From the NCBI GenBank assembly GCA_028695865.1, contig JAQVID010000249.1, forward strand, positions 1 through 5,723: a DNA stretch of 5,723 nucleotides, given 5' to 3'. The notes below the pieces were generated by a model, which was not told the DNA's origin, made no database searches, and saw only the letters and a program-made list of their open reading frames with translations. Below are positions 1 to 5,504 of the stretch, one piece after another (the first letter of the stretch is position 1; each line of letters begins with the position of its first letter). A program made the translations under genes and the position numbers. Source of the stretch: Thermoguttaceae bacterium (GTDB taxonomy: Bacteria; Planctomycetota; Planctomycetia; Pirellulales; Thermoguttaceae).

Positions 1-701
1 GACGCTAGCGAATCGCGAAACGTATCGGCCAGATCGAAGTCGATGATCTGCACGCCGTCCTCACTTGCGCTTATCAGGATATTTTGCGGCTTGATATCAC
101 GGTGAATCACTCGCCGCGAATGCGCATAATCAAGTCCCAGAGCAACAGGCCACAGTATTTTGACGGCTTCCTCAAGGGACAAGGTTCCTTTTCGCTTCCG
201 GTAGTCTTCCAGCGTCTCGCCTTCGATATACTTCATGACGAGATACAGTCCGTGCTGTTCGTCGTCGAACATGTCGTACAACGGGCAGATGTTCGAGTGC
301 TGAAGCATCTGTACTTTGTGAAACATTTCGCGAAGATTGTTTGTAGACTGCGCCACGCGGCCCGTGTTCATCTTGACGAATTTCAAGACGACGTGACGAT
401 GAACATGTTCTTCCAAGGCTTTCCAGATCACCCCTATTCCACCGGAGCCGAGTTTCTTTTCCAGATGAAACTGATTGCGTAAAATACAGCCTTCGTACAG
501 TTCGTCGGGCAATCGAAGATTGGCGGCCGTTTTGATTTCTTCGAGAAACGGGGTCTCCATGCCCAAGTGTTCGATACGCTCAAGACGGGCACGACACTCC
601 CCGCAAACGCTCAGATGCAATTCCAGAGCGTCCTCCTCTTCTTCCTGTAATCGACCGTTTGTAAACAGGATCAATATATTGTCTTCAGGATGTGTCGTCA
701 T
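1..701 (-). CDS. Ser/Thr protein kinase with N-terminal ZAS-like zinc-binding (anti-sigma) segment, partial at 3' end
   Basis: The minus-strand frame is open from the ATG at 701-699 to the window edge (233 codons), so the C-terminal part is missing. AGGA lies a few bases upstream of the ATG and supports this start. Residues 1-40 contain H4-x24-H29-x3-C33-x2-C36, the ligand spacing of ZAS anti-sigma domains such as ChrR. The kinase domain begins near residue 77. It has a glycine loop LGSGGIGVIWKA (84-95), ATP-binding Lys K107 (VVLKFV), likely helix-C Glu E125, catalytic loop HRDIKPQN (200-207; D202, K204, N207), and DFD at 221-223 where DFG is usual. No membrane segment lies between the zinc segment and the kinase domain, so the visible part is cytoplasmic. 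The gene is divergent from an ECF sigma gene. Family knowledge says planctomycete ECF factors often neighbour Ser/Thr kinases. Control of that sigma factor by this kinase is inference. The kinase assignment is very secure; the anti-sigma role is moderately so. Confidence 0.93.
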   Translation of the reverse strand, partial: MTTHPEDNILILFTNGRLQEEEEDALELHLSVCGECRARLERIEHLGMETPFLEEIKTAANLRLPDELYEGCILRNQFHLEKKLGSGGIGVIWKALEEHVHRHVVLKFVKMNTGRVAQSTNNLREMFHKVQMLQHSNICPLYDMFDDEQHGLYLVMKYIEGETLEDYRKRKGTLSLEEAVKILWPVALGLDYAHSRRVIHRDIKPQNILISASEDGVQIIDFDLADTFRDSLA

Positions 702-817
702 TATTTCCTAATGAAAAATTGTCCTTGCATGTTGTCTTCTTGCGTACCATACCATCATTTACATGCCGGCTTCACGTGACTTTCCGCTACCCGTACCCAG
801 GAAGTTCCCCGGCTACT

Positions 818-847
818 CAATATCAATATCAATATCATTATCAATAT
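818..847. repeat. Hexamer tandem repeat (CAATAT)x5, one degenerate unit
   Basis: There are five consecutive 6-bp units, four CAATAT and one CATTAT (fourth, 836-841). The array lies between the predicted kinase promoter and the kinase start, so it would be in the transcribed kinase leader. Because it is noncoding, a change in copy number would alter leader length or structure rather than reading frame. No function is visible. Confidence 0.85.
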
Positions 848-892
848 TAAACGGAACGAAAAAAGCCGAAAAAGGTCCTGATAATATGCAAG

Positions 893-921
893 AGTATAAA
901 ACATCGTGAACCTCCAGTCAA
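893..921 (-). promoter_or_regulatory. Sigma70-like promoter for the kinase gene
   Basis: Read on the minus strand, TTGACT (921-916) and TATACT (898-893) are separated by exactly 17 bp. Each hexamer matches the housekeeping consensus at 5 of 6 positions. Transcription would start near 886 and give a leader of about 185 nt before the kinase ATG at 701. The orientation and lack of any other gene in between make the kinase the only obvious target. This is a consensus match by eye, not a mapped promoter. Confidence 0.6.
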
Positions 922-1094
922 GAGAAACCTTGCCGAACGATGTCCCGACGTATTCATTCCCTCCATATACTATGACGAAAGCCCGGGACACCAAAATTTG
1001 TTTCGGGGGGCAAATGAGGAATCGACCCATTCGGTTTTTCCTCCGTCACCAAATGATTTTTTTCAAAAATATCGTTAACGGCTTTATTTCGGCT

Positions 1095-1124
1095 ATTGCG
1101 TGACAGTGAACGCAATGATATAAT
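1095..1124 (+). promoter_or_regulatory. Extended -10 promoter with overlapping inverted repeat, upstream of ECF sigma gene
   Basis: TTGCGT (1096-1101), a 17-bp spacer and a perfect TATAAT (1119-1124) preceded by TGA (1116-1118) form an extended -10 promoter. Transcription would start near 1131, about 120 nt before the sigma start codon. A perfect 7-bp inverted repeat, ATTGCGT (1095-1101) and ACGCAAT (1110-1116) with an 8-bp spacer, covers the -35 element and runs to the edge of the -10. That placement is typical of a repressor operator. The binding protein is unknown. Confidence 0.6.
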
Positions 1125-1252
1125 TTAAAAATTCATTATCTTGAAGTACTCATTTTTGCGGAAAGTTGTGCGACCGGACCGTCTTTCTGCCCCAAGCAAT
1201 GATTATCAACTCATTTACTGAGTATTGTACAGGCAGCATGCGCAGGTAGAAT

Positions 1253-1897
1253 ATGAAAGACCACGACGACAATATATTTTGTTCCAACGACCGAAACAAC
1301 ATTCCGACATCCACTTCCATGATATTCGGACTTCAGAACGGTGACAACGAAAGCTGGGATCGGTTTGTTCATCTCTACTCTCCGCTCATCAGCCACTGGT
1401 GCAAAAAACCGGGTGGAGTTCTTCAACGATTCGACTGTGAGGACATCTTGCAGAATGTGCTGCTCAAGGTCAATAGTGCCATAAAAGATTTCGATGTTCA
1501 CCGGGAAAAACGCTCTCTGCGTGCCTGGCTGCGTGTCATTACCCGAAACACAGTCACCGATTATTTGAAAAAGAAGTACCAACATTTTGAGACGAACCAA
1601 ATTCTGGACGATTCAAGCCCGTTCGTAGGTGTTACGACAGCGGAACAGGAGCAGTCCGAGGAATCCTATGAGCGCTCGCTCTTGCTGCATCAGGTGTTAG
1701 ACATCATCCGTTCGCAGGTCAGCGATATCCACTGGGAAATTTTGAATCTGTTCATAAACGCCGAAAAAACCTCGGGTGAAATCGCCGAAATCGTCAATAT
1801 GAAACCTGATTCTGTACGAAAAGTTAAAAACCGACTGATTAAACGTATTCGAGCTGAATACAACGAACTCGGAATTGACGAAGAACCCCTCTTCTAA
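1253..1897 (+). CDS. ECF-type RNA polymerase sigma factor (sigma70 family, planctomycete-like)
   Basis: This encodes a 214-residue protein with only the sigma2 and sigma4 domains, the hallmark of ECF factors. Sigma2 spans about residues 33-108. It includes ESWDRFVHLYSPLISHWC (33-50), the core-binding helix region DCEDILQNVLLKV (61-73) and the promoter-melting region LRAWLRVITRNTVTDYLKK (89-107). A charged linker (109-140) leads to sigma4 (about 142-203), whose helix-turn-helix is SGEIAEIVNMKPDSVRKVKNR (174-194). The ATG at 1253 has a GCAGGTAGA ribosome-site-like stretch just upstream. The internal Met23 is a less likely start because it has no such site. The protein is expected to redirect RNA polymerase to a stress or signal regulon. 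It lies divergently next to a kinase with a ZAS-like N-terminus, its probable regulator. No anti-sigma gene follows it downstream. The family call is firm; the exact ECF group and target genes cannot be read from the sequence. Confidence 0.93.
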   Translation: MKDHDDNIFCSNDRNNIPTSTSMIFGLQNGDNESWDRFVHLYSPLISHWCKKPGGVLQRFDCEDILQNVLLKVNSAIKDFDVHREKRSLRAWLRVITRNTVTDYLKKKYQHFETNQILDDSSPFVGVTTAEQEQSEESYERSLLLHQVLDIIRSQVSDIHWEILNLFINAEKTSGEIAEIVNMKPDSVRKVKNRLIKRIRAEYNELGIDEEPLF

Positions 1898-2373
1898 TCA
1901 TTGCCTTGAAAGGGGAATCGCGGGTTTCCTCCCTGAAACAACAAATAGGTACTCTAAAACATATTCAATCTCATGCGTTGTTTTATGCGTTGTTTCACAC
2001 ACTGTTTCACACACTGTTTCACACACTGTTTCGTGTACTGTTTTGCAATTCTTTTTGAATTTTTGATAATATTTCTTTCTGGTTTGTGCCCGTCTTTTTA
2101 AATTTTCTCGCCTTGTCCCGGGTATGCGTCAATGTACTATAGAGAGGAACAACGAGAAGGAACGGAATTGCGTCTCGATAAAATTGTTTCAAAACAGTTT
2201 AATCGCAGAATTTAACGCAATATTGGAACTACCCGAAAAGCGTGACGATACGACGACATTTCGGTTTTCGATTCTTGTCCTCATTGACTTCGTAAATCCG
2301 GAGGCGATGAGGTACATCAAACGGAAATCAAGAGGAACCGATTTATACCCTAATTTAACAAGAGGTGTTCTCA
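1898..2373. other. Noncoding region between ECF sigma and GYF_2/TM2 genes
   Basis: This is 476 bp without a credible gene. It contains the 12-bp tandem repeat listed separately and two weak promoter-like pairs on the plus strand: TTGCAA (2043-2048) with GATAAT (2065-2070), spacer 16, and TTGTCC (2113-2118) with TACTAT (2135-2140), spacer 16. Either could drive the downstream gene with a leader of more than 200 nt, but the matches are only moderate. A frame open from 2124 has no recognisable content and then runs through the next gene in the wrong frame. The hairpin GTTTC-N6-GAAAC at 1924-1939 is too weak to call a terminator. Confidence 0.5.
1979..2050. repeat. 12-bp tandem repeat, unit TGTTTCACACAC, six copies
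   Basis: Three perfect units, TGTTTCACACAC at 1991-2002, 2003-2014 and 2015-2026, are flanked by degenerate units. These are TGTTTTATGCGT (1979-1990), TGTTTCGTGTAC (2027-2038) and TGTTTTGCAATT (2039-2050). The TGTTT head is conserved in all six while the tail varies. The array starts about 80 bp after the sigma stop codon. The unit length is a multiple of three and an overlapping frame reads through it as VSHT repeats, but that frame starts inside the sigma gene and has no support as a gene. Confidence 0.88.
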
Positions 2374-3087
2374 ATGCAATTTTATTATTTGGATTCAACC
2401 GGAGCAAAACAGGGTCCGTTCGAAATAGAACGGATTCGCATGTTGATTTTCCAGAAGAAAATTTTCCCGGATACGATATTGGAAACGCCCGAGGGAAAAC
2501 AGGGAAAGGCAATTCAGGTACCGGGACTTTTTCCCAATCAGGGGTTCCAAAATCCGCTCCCATCCCGACAACAACCCCAGTCCCAGCCTCAGATGGGTCA
2601 AAAATATTGTACCAATTGCGGTCGTCCGGTCGCCGAACAGGCCTATGCCTGCATGTCGTGCGGAGCCTCGCCCGTGGGACATCGAAATTTCTGCCGTACC
2701 TGTGGTGCTCCTCTCAATCAGGAACAGATCATCTGTATCAAATGCGGTTCCGCGGTCGGGACACCTCCGGGACAGGCTGCTTACATGAATTCTCAACAGC
2801 GTCCAAACAACATGAATTATTCCCCCAATATGAATTACACCCCTAAATCACGAGTTACTGCCGCGTGTTTGGCAATCTTTCTCGGACATATCGGAATTCA
2901 TAAATTCTATATGGGAAGCTGGGGATGGGGAATCGTCTACGTTGCACTGGTTCTGTGTACCTTTTTTATCGGGTGGTTCGCAACCAGTATCGTCGGTCTC
3001 GCCGAAGGAATTCAGTATTTTTGCATGACGGACGAAGATTTTGCCGCGAAATATCCGCCCGAAACGCAAAATCCCTGGCGATGGTAG
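2374..3087 (+). CDS. GYF_2 domain - double zinc ribbon - TM2 domain membrane protein
   Basis: This encodes a 237-residue protein from the ATG at 2374. AAGAGGTG a few bases upstream is a good ribosome site. An in-frame GTG at 2365 lies inside that site and is rejected as the start. Residues 1-52 match a GYF_2 domain (FYYLDSTGAKQGPFEIERI, residues 3-21), a peptide-binding fold common in planctomycetes. Residues 53-76 form a Gln/Pro-rich linker. Two zinc ribbons follow, with C79-x2-C82/C93-x2-C96 and C107-x2-C110/C121-x2-C124. After an Asn-rich spacer with a doubled MNYSPN/MNYTPK motif comes a TM2 domain (158-218). It has the signature GHIGIHKFYMG (171-181) and two hydrophobic helices, near 161-178 and 185-214. 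The protein is predicted to be membrane-anchored with its zinc-ribbon and GYF part in the cytoplasm. The substrate or partner is unknown; proline-rich peptides would be the family expectation for GYF. A damaged copy of its 5' end lies just downstream. Confidence 0.9.
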   Translation: MQFYYLDSTGAKQGPFEIERIRMLIFQKKIFPDTILETPEGKQGKAIQVPGLFPNQGFQNPLPSRQQPQSQPQMGQKYCTNCGRPVAEQAYACMSCGASPVGHRNFCRTCGAPLNQEQIICIKCGSAVGTPPGQAAYMNSQQRPNNMNYSPNMNYTPKSRVTAACLAIFLGHIGIHKFYMGSWGWGIVYVALVLCTFFIGWFATSIVGLAEGIQYFCMTDEDFAAKYPPETQNPWRW

Positions 3088-3117
3088 CACGAATCGCCGC
3101 CAACCAACGCGTGCCCG

Positions 3118-3277
3118 TTTAACAAGAGACGCTCTCAATACAACTTTATTATTTGCATTCAACTTTATTATTTGGATACAACTTTATTATTTGGATACAA
3201 CTTTATTATTTGCATTCAACTTTATTATTTGCATTCAACCGGAATAAAAGAGGGGCCGTTCGAAATGGAACGGATTC
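3118..3277 (+). pseudogene. Decayed duplicate of the 5' end of the GYF_2 gene
   Basis: Positions 3118-3277 align to 2354-2437, covering the ribosome site, start region and first 21 codons of the intact gene. Apart from four extra 19-bp units, about 72 of 83 positions are identical by eye. The start ATG has become ATA. After the repeat, one frame reads STGIKEGPFEMERI, against STGAKQGPFEIERI in the intact gene. These conservative changes suggest the copy was once translated. Similarity stops after ERI, and no zinc ribbon or TM2 remnant follows. The four extra units add 76 bp, so the old start and the GYF_2 frame no longer connect. A nonfunctional fragment is most likely. Expression from a non-ATG start cannot be excluded. 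Confidence 0.75.
3141..3239. repeat. 19-bp tandem repeat, five copies plus 4 bp
   Basis: The units lie at 3141-3159, 3160-3178, 3179-3197, 3198-3216 and 3217-3235, followed by CAAC (3236-3239). Two variants occur. Units 1, 4 and 5 end in TTTGCATT and units 2 and 3 end in TTTGGATA; all begin CAACTTTATTA. The intact GYF_2 gene has one equivalent unit at 2377-2395, where it encodes QFYYLDS. Because 19 is not a multiple of three, successive units are read in successive frames, and all three forward frames stay open across the array. Confidence 0.95.
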
Positions 3278-3455
3278 CTGCGCGGTGTTTCGCCGCGGTT
3301 GGCTGGAGTGCAAAAGCGAGTGCTTGCTCTCCCGGTTTCCCTTCCGAGCTCAATGGGCTTACTTGATTGACATGCACTCTATTAATAACAATCGTTAGAT
3401 AATCAATTCTTTGCGGTGTATTTTGCTCCGTTGGGTACCATTTTGGTTCCTTTTC

Positions 3456-3487
3456 CTACCCCTTGGAATTTTTTAGAAAAGGGGTAG
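3456..3487. repeat. Perfect 9-bp inverted repeat
   Basis: CTACCCCTT (3456-3464) and AAGGGGTAG (3479-3487) are perfect inverted copies separated by 14 AT-rich bases. Neither strand has a run of T directly after the stem, so it does not look like an intrinsic terminator. It could be a protein-binding dyad or an RNA hairpin, and it lies about 160 bp upstream of the protease promoter. Confidence 0.65.
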
Positions 3488-3538
3488 AATATCGCAAAAA
3501 CAAGGGCGAAACGTGTTTTGAGCGTTCAAAGAACAAGA

Positions 3539-3607
3539 AAGCCGCATCGGCATTCGTCATGTAGAGGTTGAGGGTTTCATTCCCCCGTCGGCTTCTTTTA
3601 TTTCTTG
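3539..3607 (+). terminator. Possible terminator-like structured element
   Basis: AAGCCG (3539-3544) can pair with CGGCTT (3589-3594), and the T-rich stretch CTTTTATTTCTT follows. Inside are two small stems, GCCG-CAT-CGGC (3541-3551, which competes with the outer stem) and GGG/CCC (3572-3574 with 3582-3584). The long loop makes it an atypical terminator. It may end transcription coming from the GYF_2 region before the protease promoter, or be a chance structure. Confidence 0.25.
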
Positions 3608-3647
3608 AAAAAGAGCCGGAACTTTCGAGCGAATCTTTTCCCACAAC

Positions 3648-3676
3648 TTGAAATCATGACCATGTGGAGATATAAT
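3648..3676 (+). promoter_or_regulatory. Strong sigma70-like promoter for the protease gene
   Basis: TTGAAA (3648-3653), a 17-bp spacer and TATAAT (3671-3676) give 5 of 6 and 6 of 6 consensus matches with optimal spacing. Transcription would begin near 3683, about 180 nt before the protease ATG at 3864. The element points to housekeeping sigma control rather than to the ECF factor encoded upstream. Confidence 0.68.
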
Positions 3677-3718
3677 ATATTATTGCCGGCGTGGTTTTCA
3701 TCTTGTACGGTCTGAACA

Positions 3719-3757
3719 TTTTCCGTTTTCAAAGCAAACGGGAAGCAAACCGGAAAA
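3719..3757 (+). promoter_or_regulatory. Protease mRNA leader: overlapping hairpins and 11-bp direct repeat
   Basis: Two stems share bases. CCGTTT (3723-3728) pairs with AAACGG (3736-3741) across a 7-nt loop, while TTTTCCG (3719-3725) can instead pair with CGGAAAA (3751-3757). The same segment holds an imperfect direct repeat, AGCAAACGGGA (3733-3743) then AGCAAACCGGA (3744-3754). This arrangement, about 40-70 nt into the predicted leader, could be a regulatory RNA switch or a binding site. No known riboswitch class is recognised. Confidence 0.3.
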
Positions 3758-3863
3758 AATGAAGTATCAGTGGTAAAAGGGAAAGAGATTAAGTTGATCG
3801 TTCAAGTTCTTTTTGCCCTCACCCTCCACAAAAAAACAACCATTCGAATTAAACGAGGATTCC

Positions 3864-5384
3864 ATGCAATCGATCCTGCACCACCCTATTTCATATTGTT
3901 TTATGTTCATTAAGAATAAAGCCGTGCCGGCTTCCTTGCTCTTCCTCTTTTTTGTCGTCGTGTGTTCAAATACAAGAGCACTGGACAGTTCGGGCAAGAG
4001 CACACGCGACGAAGCGATTCCCGAATCCATGCGTCAGGCGCAGATGGTTTCCTCGGCGTTTCGGGAAACCTCGCGCAAAGTCATTCCGTCGGTCGTCAAG
4101 GTTGTCATTCGTCGCGGCTCACCAGCCAAGCAGGCGGGAACAAAAGACAAGAAGAAGCCGCTCCTTCCTTTCGGCGATTTTTTGCCTGAAGTTCCGGAAG
4201 AAGAAGCCATTGAAGGAGTGGGGTCCGGTGTTCTGGTTGATCCTTCCGGTATTGTTTTGACGAATAATCACGTGGTTGCGCAAAGCAACAGCGGAAATAT
4301 AACGGTCGAATTGGACGATGGTCGCCGCGTTAAGGTCAATTCGCTGAAAAAAGACGAGCAATCCGATCTGGCTGTTTTGACCTTGGAAGAAAAGGGGAAC
4401 TATCCGTTTCTCAAATTTGGAAACAGTGACCTGCTCGAAATCGGCGACTGGGTTCTGGCCATTGGCAATCCGTTCATGCTGGAATCGTCAGTCAGTGCCG
4501 GAATAGTGAGTGCGAAACACCGGCTTTTGGGTAAGAAGGGACACGGGATTTACATTCAGACAGACGCCGCGGTCAACCCGGGCAACAGTGGCGGTCCACT
4601 GGTGAACCTCAAGGGAGAAGTCGTTGGAATCAATACGGCCATTGCGTCGCTTTCCGGCGGCAATCAGGGAATCGGCTTTGCGATTCCTTCCAATACGGCA
4701 CTTTGGGTCATGACCCAACTCATGAAAACCGGCAAGGTCAGTCGCGCCTTTTTGGGGGCAAACGTTGAACGAATCGGTTATGAGGAAGGTCGCAAATACG
4801 GACTGGCTCCGCGGCAGGGAGTGCGAATTGCCACGATATATACGGACACGCCGGCTGCCCGGGCAGGTCTGCGAAACAATGATCTCATTCTCGCTTTCGA
4901 CGGAATCGATATCGACTCCAGAGAAGCTCTCGAAGCCATGATCGAATCGGCCGACACCACCAGGCAACACGAAGTGACCATTTTGCGCGATTACACTCCT
5001 GCCCGGCAGAAAATTACAGTTCAATTGCAAATTTGCCCCGATAATTTCGTTGCCGTTCCTTTGGCCGAAAAGGTGATCGAACGAGGCAAGTATTATAATG
5101 ATCGCGGATTGGGAATCATGGTCATTCCGCTTACTCCTGACGTTGCCAAACGCTATAATTACGTTGGCAAGCAGGGCCTTGTCGTTCTTAACGTCACGCC
5201 GGGCTCCAAGGCCTGGAAGAGCGGATTGCGAAACGGCATGCTCGTTACCACGGTCAATTCCGTTCCTGTCCACGATGTCGAAAACTTCAAGCAGAACCTC
5301 AAGAAAGCTTCACTGGTAAACGGCATTACACTGGACGTTCTGGCACCCGGGAGCAAAAAACTTACACTGACGATCAAGAAATAA
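3864..5384 (+). CDS. HtrA/Deg-like exported serine protease with two PDZ domains
   Basis: This encodes a 506-residue protein. The ATG at 3864 is preceded by a clear GAGGA site. A TTG 51 bp upstream in frame lacks one, and Met14 (3903) would give a shorter signal peptide but has no site. Residues about 1-39 are a signal peptide: a basic segment, the hydrophobic core ASLLFLFFVVV, then cleavage likely after NTRA. The trypsin-like domain (about 60-280) carries the full triad: H136 in LTNNHVV, D168 in QSDLAVL and S242 in GNSGGP. PDZ1 spans about 290-390 and PDZ2 about 412-506. The length and two-PDZ layout match DegP/DegQ/DegS-type proteases, which degrade or refold damaged proteins outside the cytoplasm. 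A Lys-rich stretch (residues 89-99) lies in the N-terminal loop region. The gene has its own promoter at 3648-3676. The family call is firm; which Deg subtype it is, and whether it forms trimers or larger cages, is not visible. Confidence 0.95.
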   Translation: MQSILHHPISYCFMFIKNKAVPASLLFLFFVVVCSNTRALDSSGKSTRDEAIPESMRQAQMVSSAFRETSRKVIPSVVKVVIRRGSPAKQAGTKDKKKPLLPFGDFLPEVPEEEAIEGVGSGVLVDPSGIVLTNNHVVAQSNSGNITVELDDGRRVKVNSLKKDEQSDLAVLTLEEKGNYPFLKFGNSDLLEIGDWVLAIGNPFMLESSVSAGIVSAKHRLLGKKGHGIYIQTDAAVNPGNSGGPLVNLKGEVVGINTAIASLSGGNQGIGFAIPSNTALWVMTQLMKTGKVSRAFLGANVERIGYEEGRKYGLAPRQGVRIATIYTDTPAARAGLRNNDLILAFDGIDIDSREALEAMIESADTTRQHEVTILRDYTPARQKITVQLQICPDNFVAVPLAEKVIERGKYYNDRGLGIMVIPLTPDVAKRYNYVGKQGLVVLNVTPGSKAWKSGLRNGMLVTTVNSVPVHDVENFKQNLKKASLVNGITLDVLAPGSKKLTLTIKK

Positions 5385-5388
5385 ATTT

Positions 5389-5441
5389 GAAAACGCAAAG
5401 AGGATGAGTTTCTCTGCCGTTTTCACCACGCGTTTGTTTTT
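5389..5441 (+). terminator. Hairpin with downstream T-rich tract after the protease gene
   Basis: GAAAACG (5389-5395) pairs with CGTTTTC (5418-5424). Inside, AGAG (5399-5402) pairs with CTCT (5412-5415) around a 9-nt loop. The hairpin starts 5 bp after the protease stop codon, and a T-rich tract (GTTTGTTTTTA) begins about 7 bp beyond the stem. The position is right for a terminator, but the stem is AT-rich and the T tract is displaced, so termination may be partial and allow read-through to the next gene. Confidence 0.45.
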
Positions 5442-5457
5442 ACCTCACCGGTAAAAA
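5437..5457. repeat. Perfect 8-bp inverted repeat before the last gene
   Basis: TTTTTACC (5437-5444) and GGTAAAAA (5450-5457) form a perfect stem with the 5-nt loop TCACC. The T run precedes and the A run follows the stem, the reverse of an intrinsic terminator on either strand. It may be an operator-like dyad or an mRNA leader hairpin for the gene starting at 5505. Confidence 0.55.
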
Positions 5458-5504
5458 AACAAGTCAAGATCATGCTGCAAAATATTTCCAAGAAAGAGCA
5501 AAAC

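Larger units (their letters stand above)
702..1252. other. Divergent intergenic region between kinase and ECF sigma gene
   Basis: This is 551 bp without a convincing gene. It holds one sigma70-like promoter on each strand, a hexamer microsatellite, and a dyad on the sigma-gene promoter, each listed separately. Short open frames exist here on both strands (755-1030 minus, 906-1103 plus), but they overlap each other, have low-complexity or unrecognisable translations and lack good ribosome binding sites. An 8-bp palindrome CGTTAACG lies at 1073-1080. Both predicted transcripts would have untranslated leaders longer than 100 nt. Confidence 0.6.
3278..3647. other. Noncoding stretch after the decayed GYF_2 copy
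   Basis: No gene is recognisable in this stretch. Positions 3278-3366 are locally GC-richer and remain open in two frames, but the translations resemble nothing. Farther on the sequence is AT-rich, with the two inverted-repeat structures listed separately. A 62-codon minus-strand frame (3456-3644) is compositionally unremarkable and lacks support. Confidence 0.5.

Noticed and set aside
755..1030. 91-codon minus-strand frame between the divergent genes
   Set aside because: Its ILILIL tract is just the hexamer microsatellite translated. It covers the predicted kinase promoter and has no recognisable domain.
1875..2066. 63-codon frame with VSHT repeats
   Set aside because: It begins inside the sigma gene, and its repeat arises from the 12-bp DNA array. 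No start signal or domain is visible.
2124..2846. 240-codon plus-strand frame
   Set aside because: It overlaps most of the GYF_2/zinc-ribbon/TM2 gene in another frame. Its first 80 codons match nothing I recognise and the start lacks a ribosome site.
3141..3239. CRISPR-like array
   Set aside because: The 19-bp units abut directly with no unique spacers, and the unit derives from the neighbouring coding sequence.
3456..3644. 62-codon minus-strand frame
   Set aside because: It has no recognisable motif or start signal, and it spans the inverted repeat and the terminator-like element.
3813..3863. TTG start for the protease, 17 codons upstream
   Set aside because: It has no ribosome site and would bury the GAGGA site in front of the ATG at 3864 inside the coding region.
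3936..3983. Lipoprotein signal (Cys after the hydrophobic core of the protease)
   Set aside because: The residues before the Cys are VVV, not a lipobox ending in Ala or Gly, and a normal cleavage site TRA follows shortly after.
4488..5273. 261-codon open frame on the minus strand
   Set aside because: It lies entirely antisense to the protease, whose triad and PDZ domains are clear. Its translation is not recognisable and it has no ribosome site.
5437..5457. Intrinsic terminator at the TTTTTACC/GGTAAAAA hairpin
   Set aside because: The T run precedes the stem and the A run follows it, the wrong polarity for termination on either strand. Kept only as an inverted repeat.
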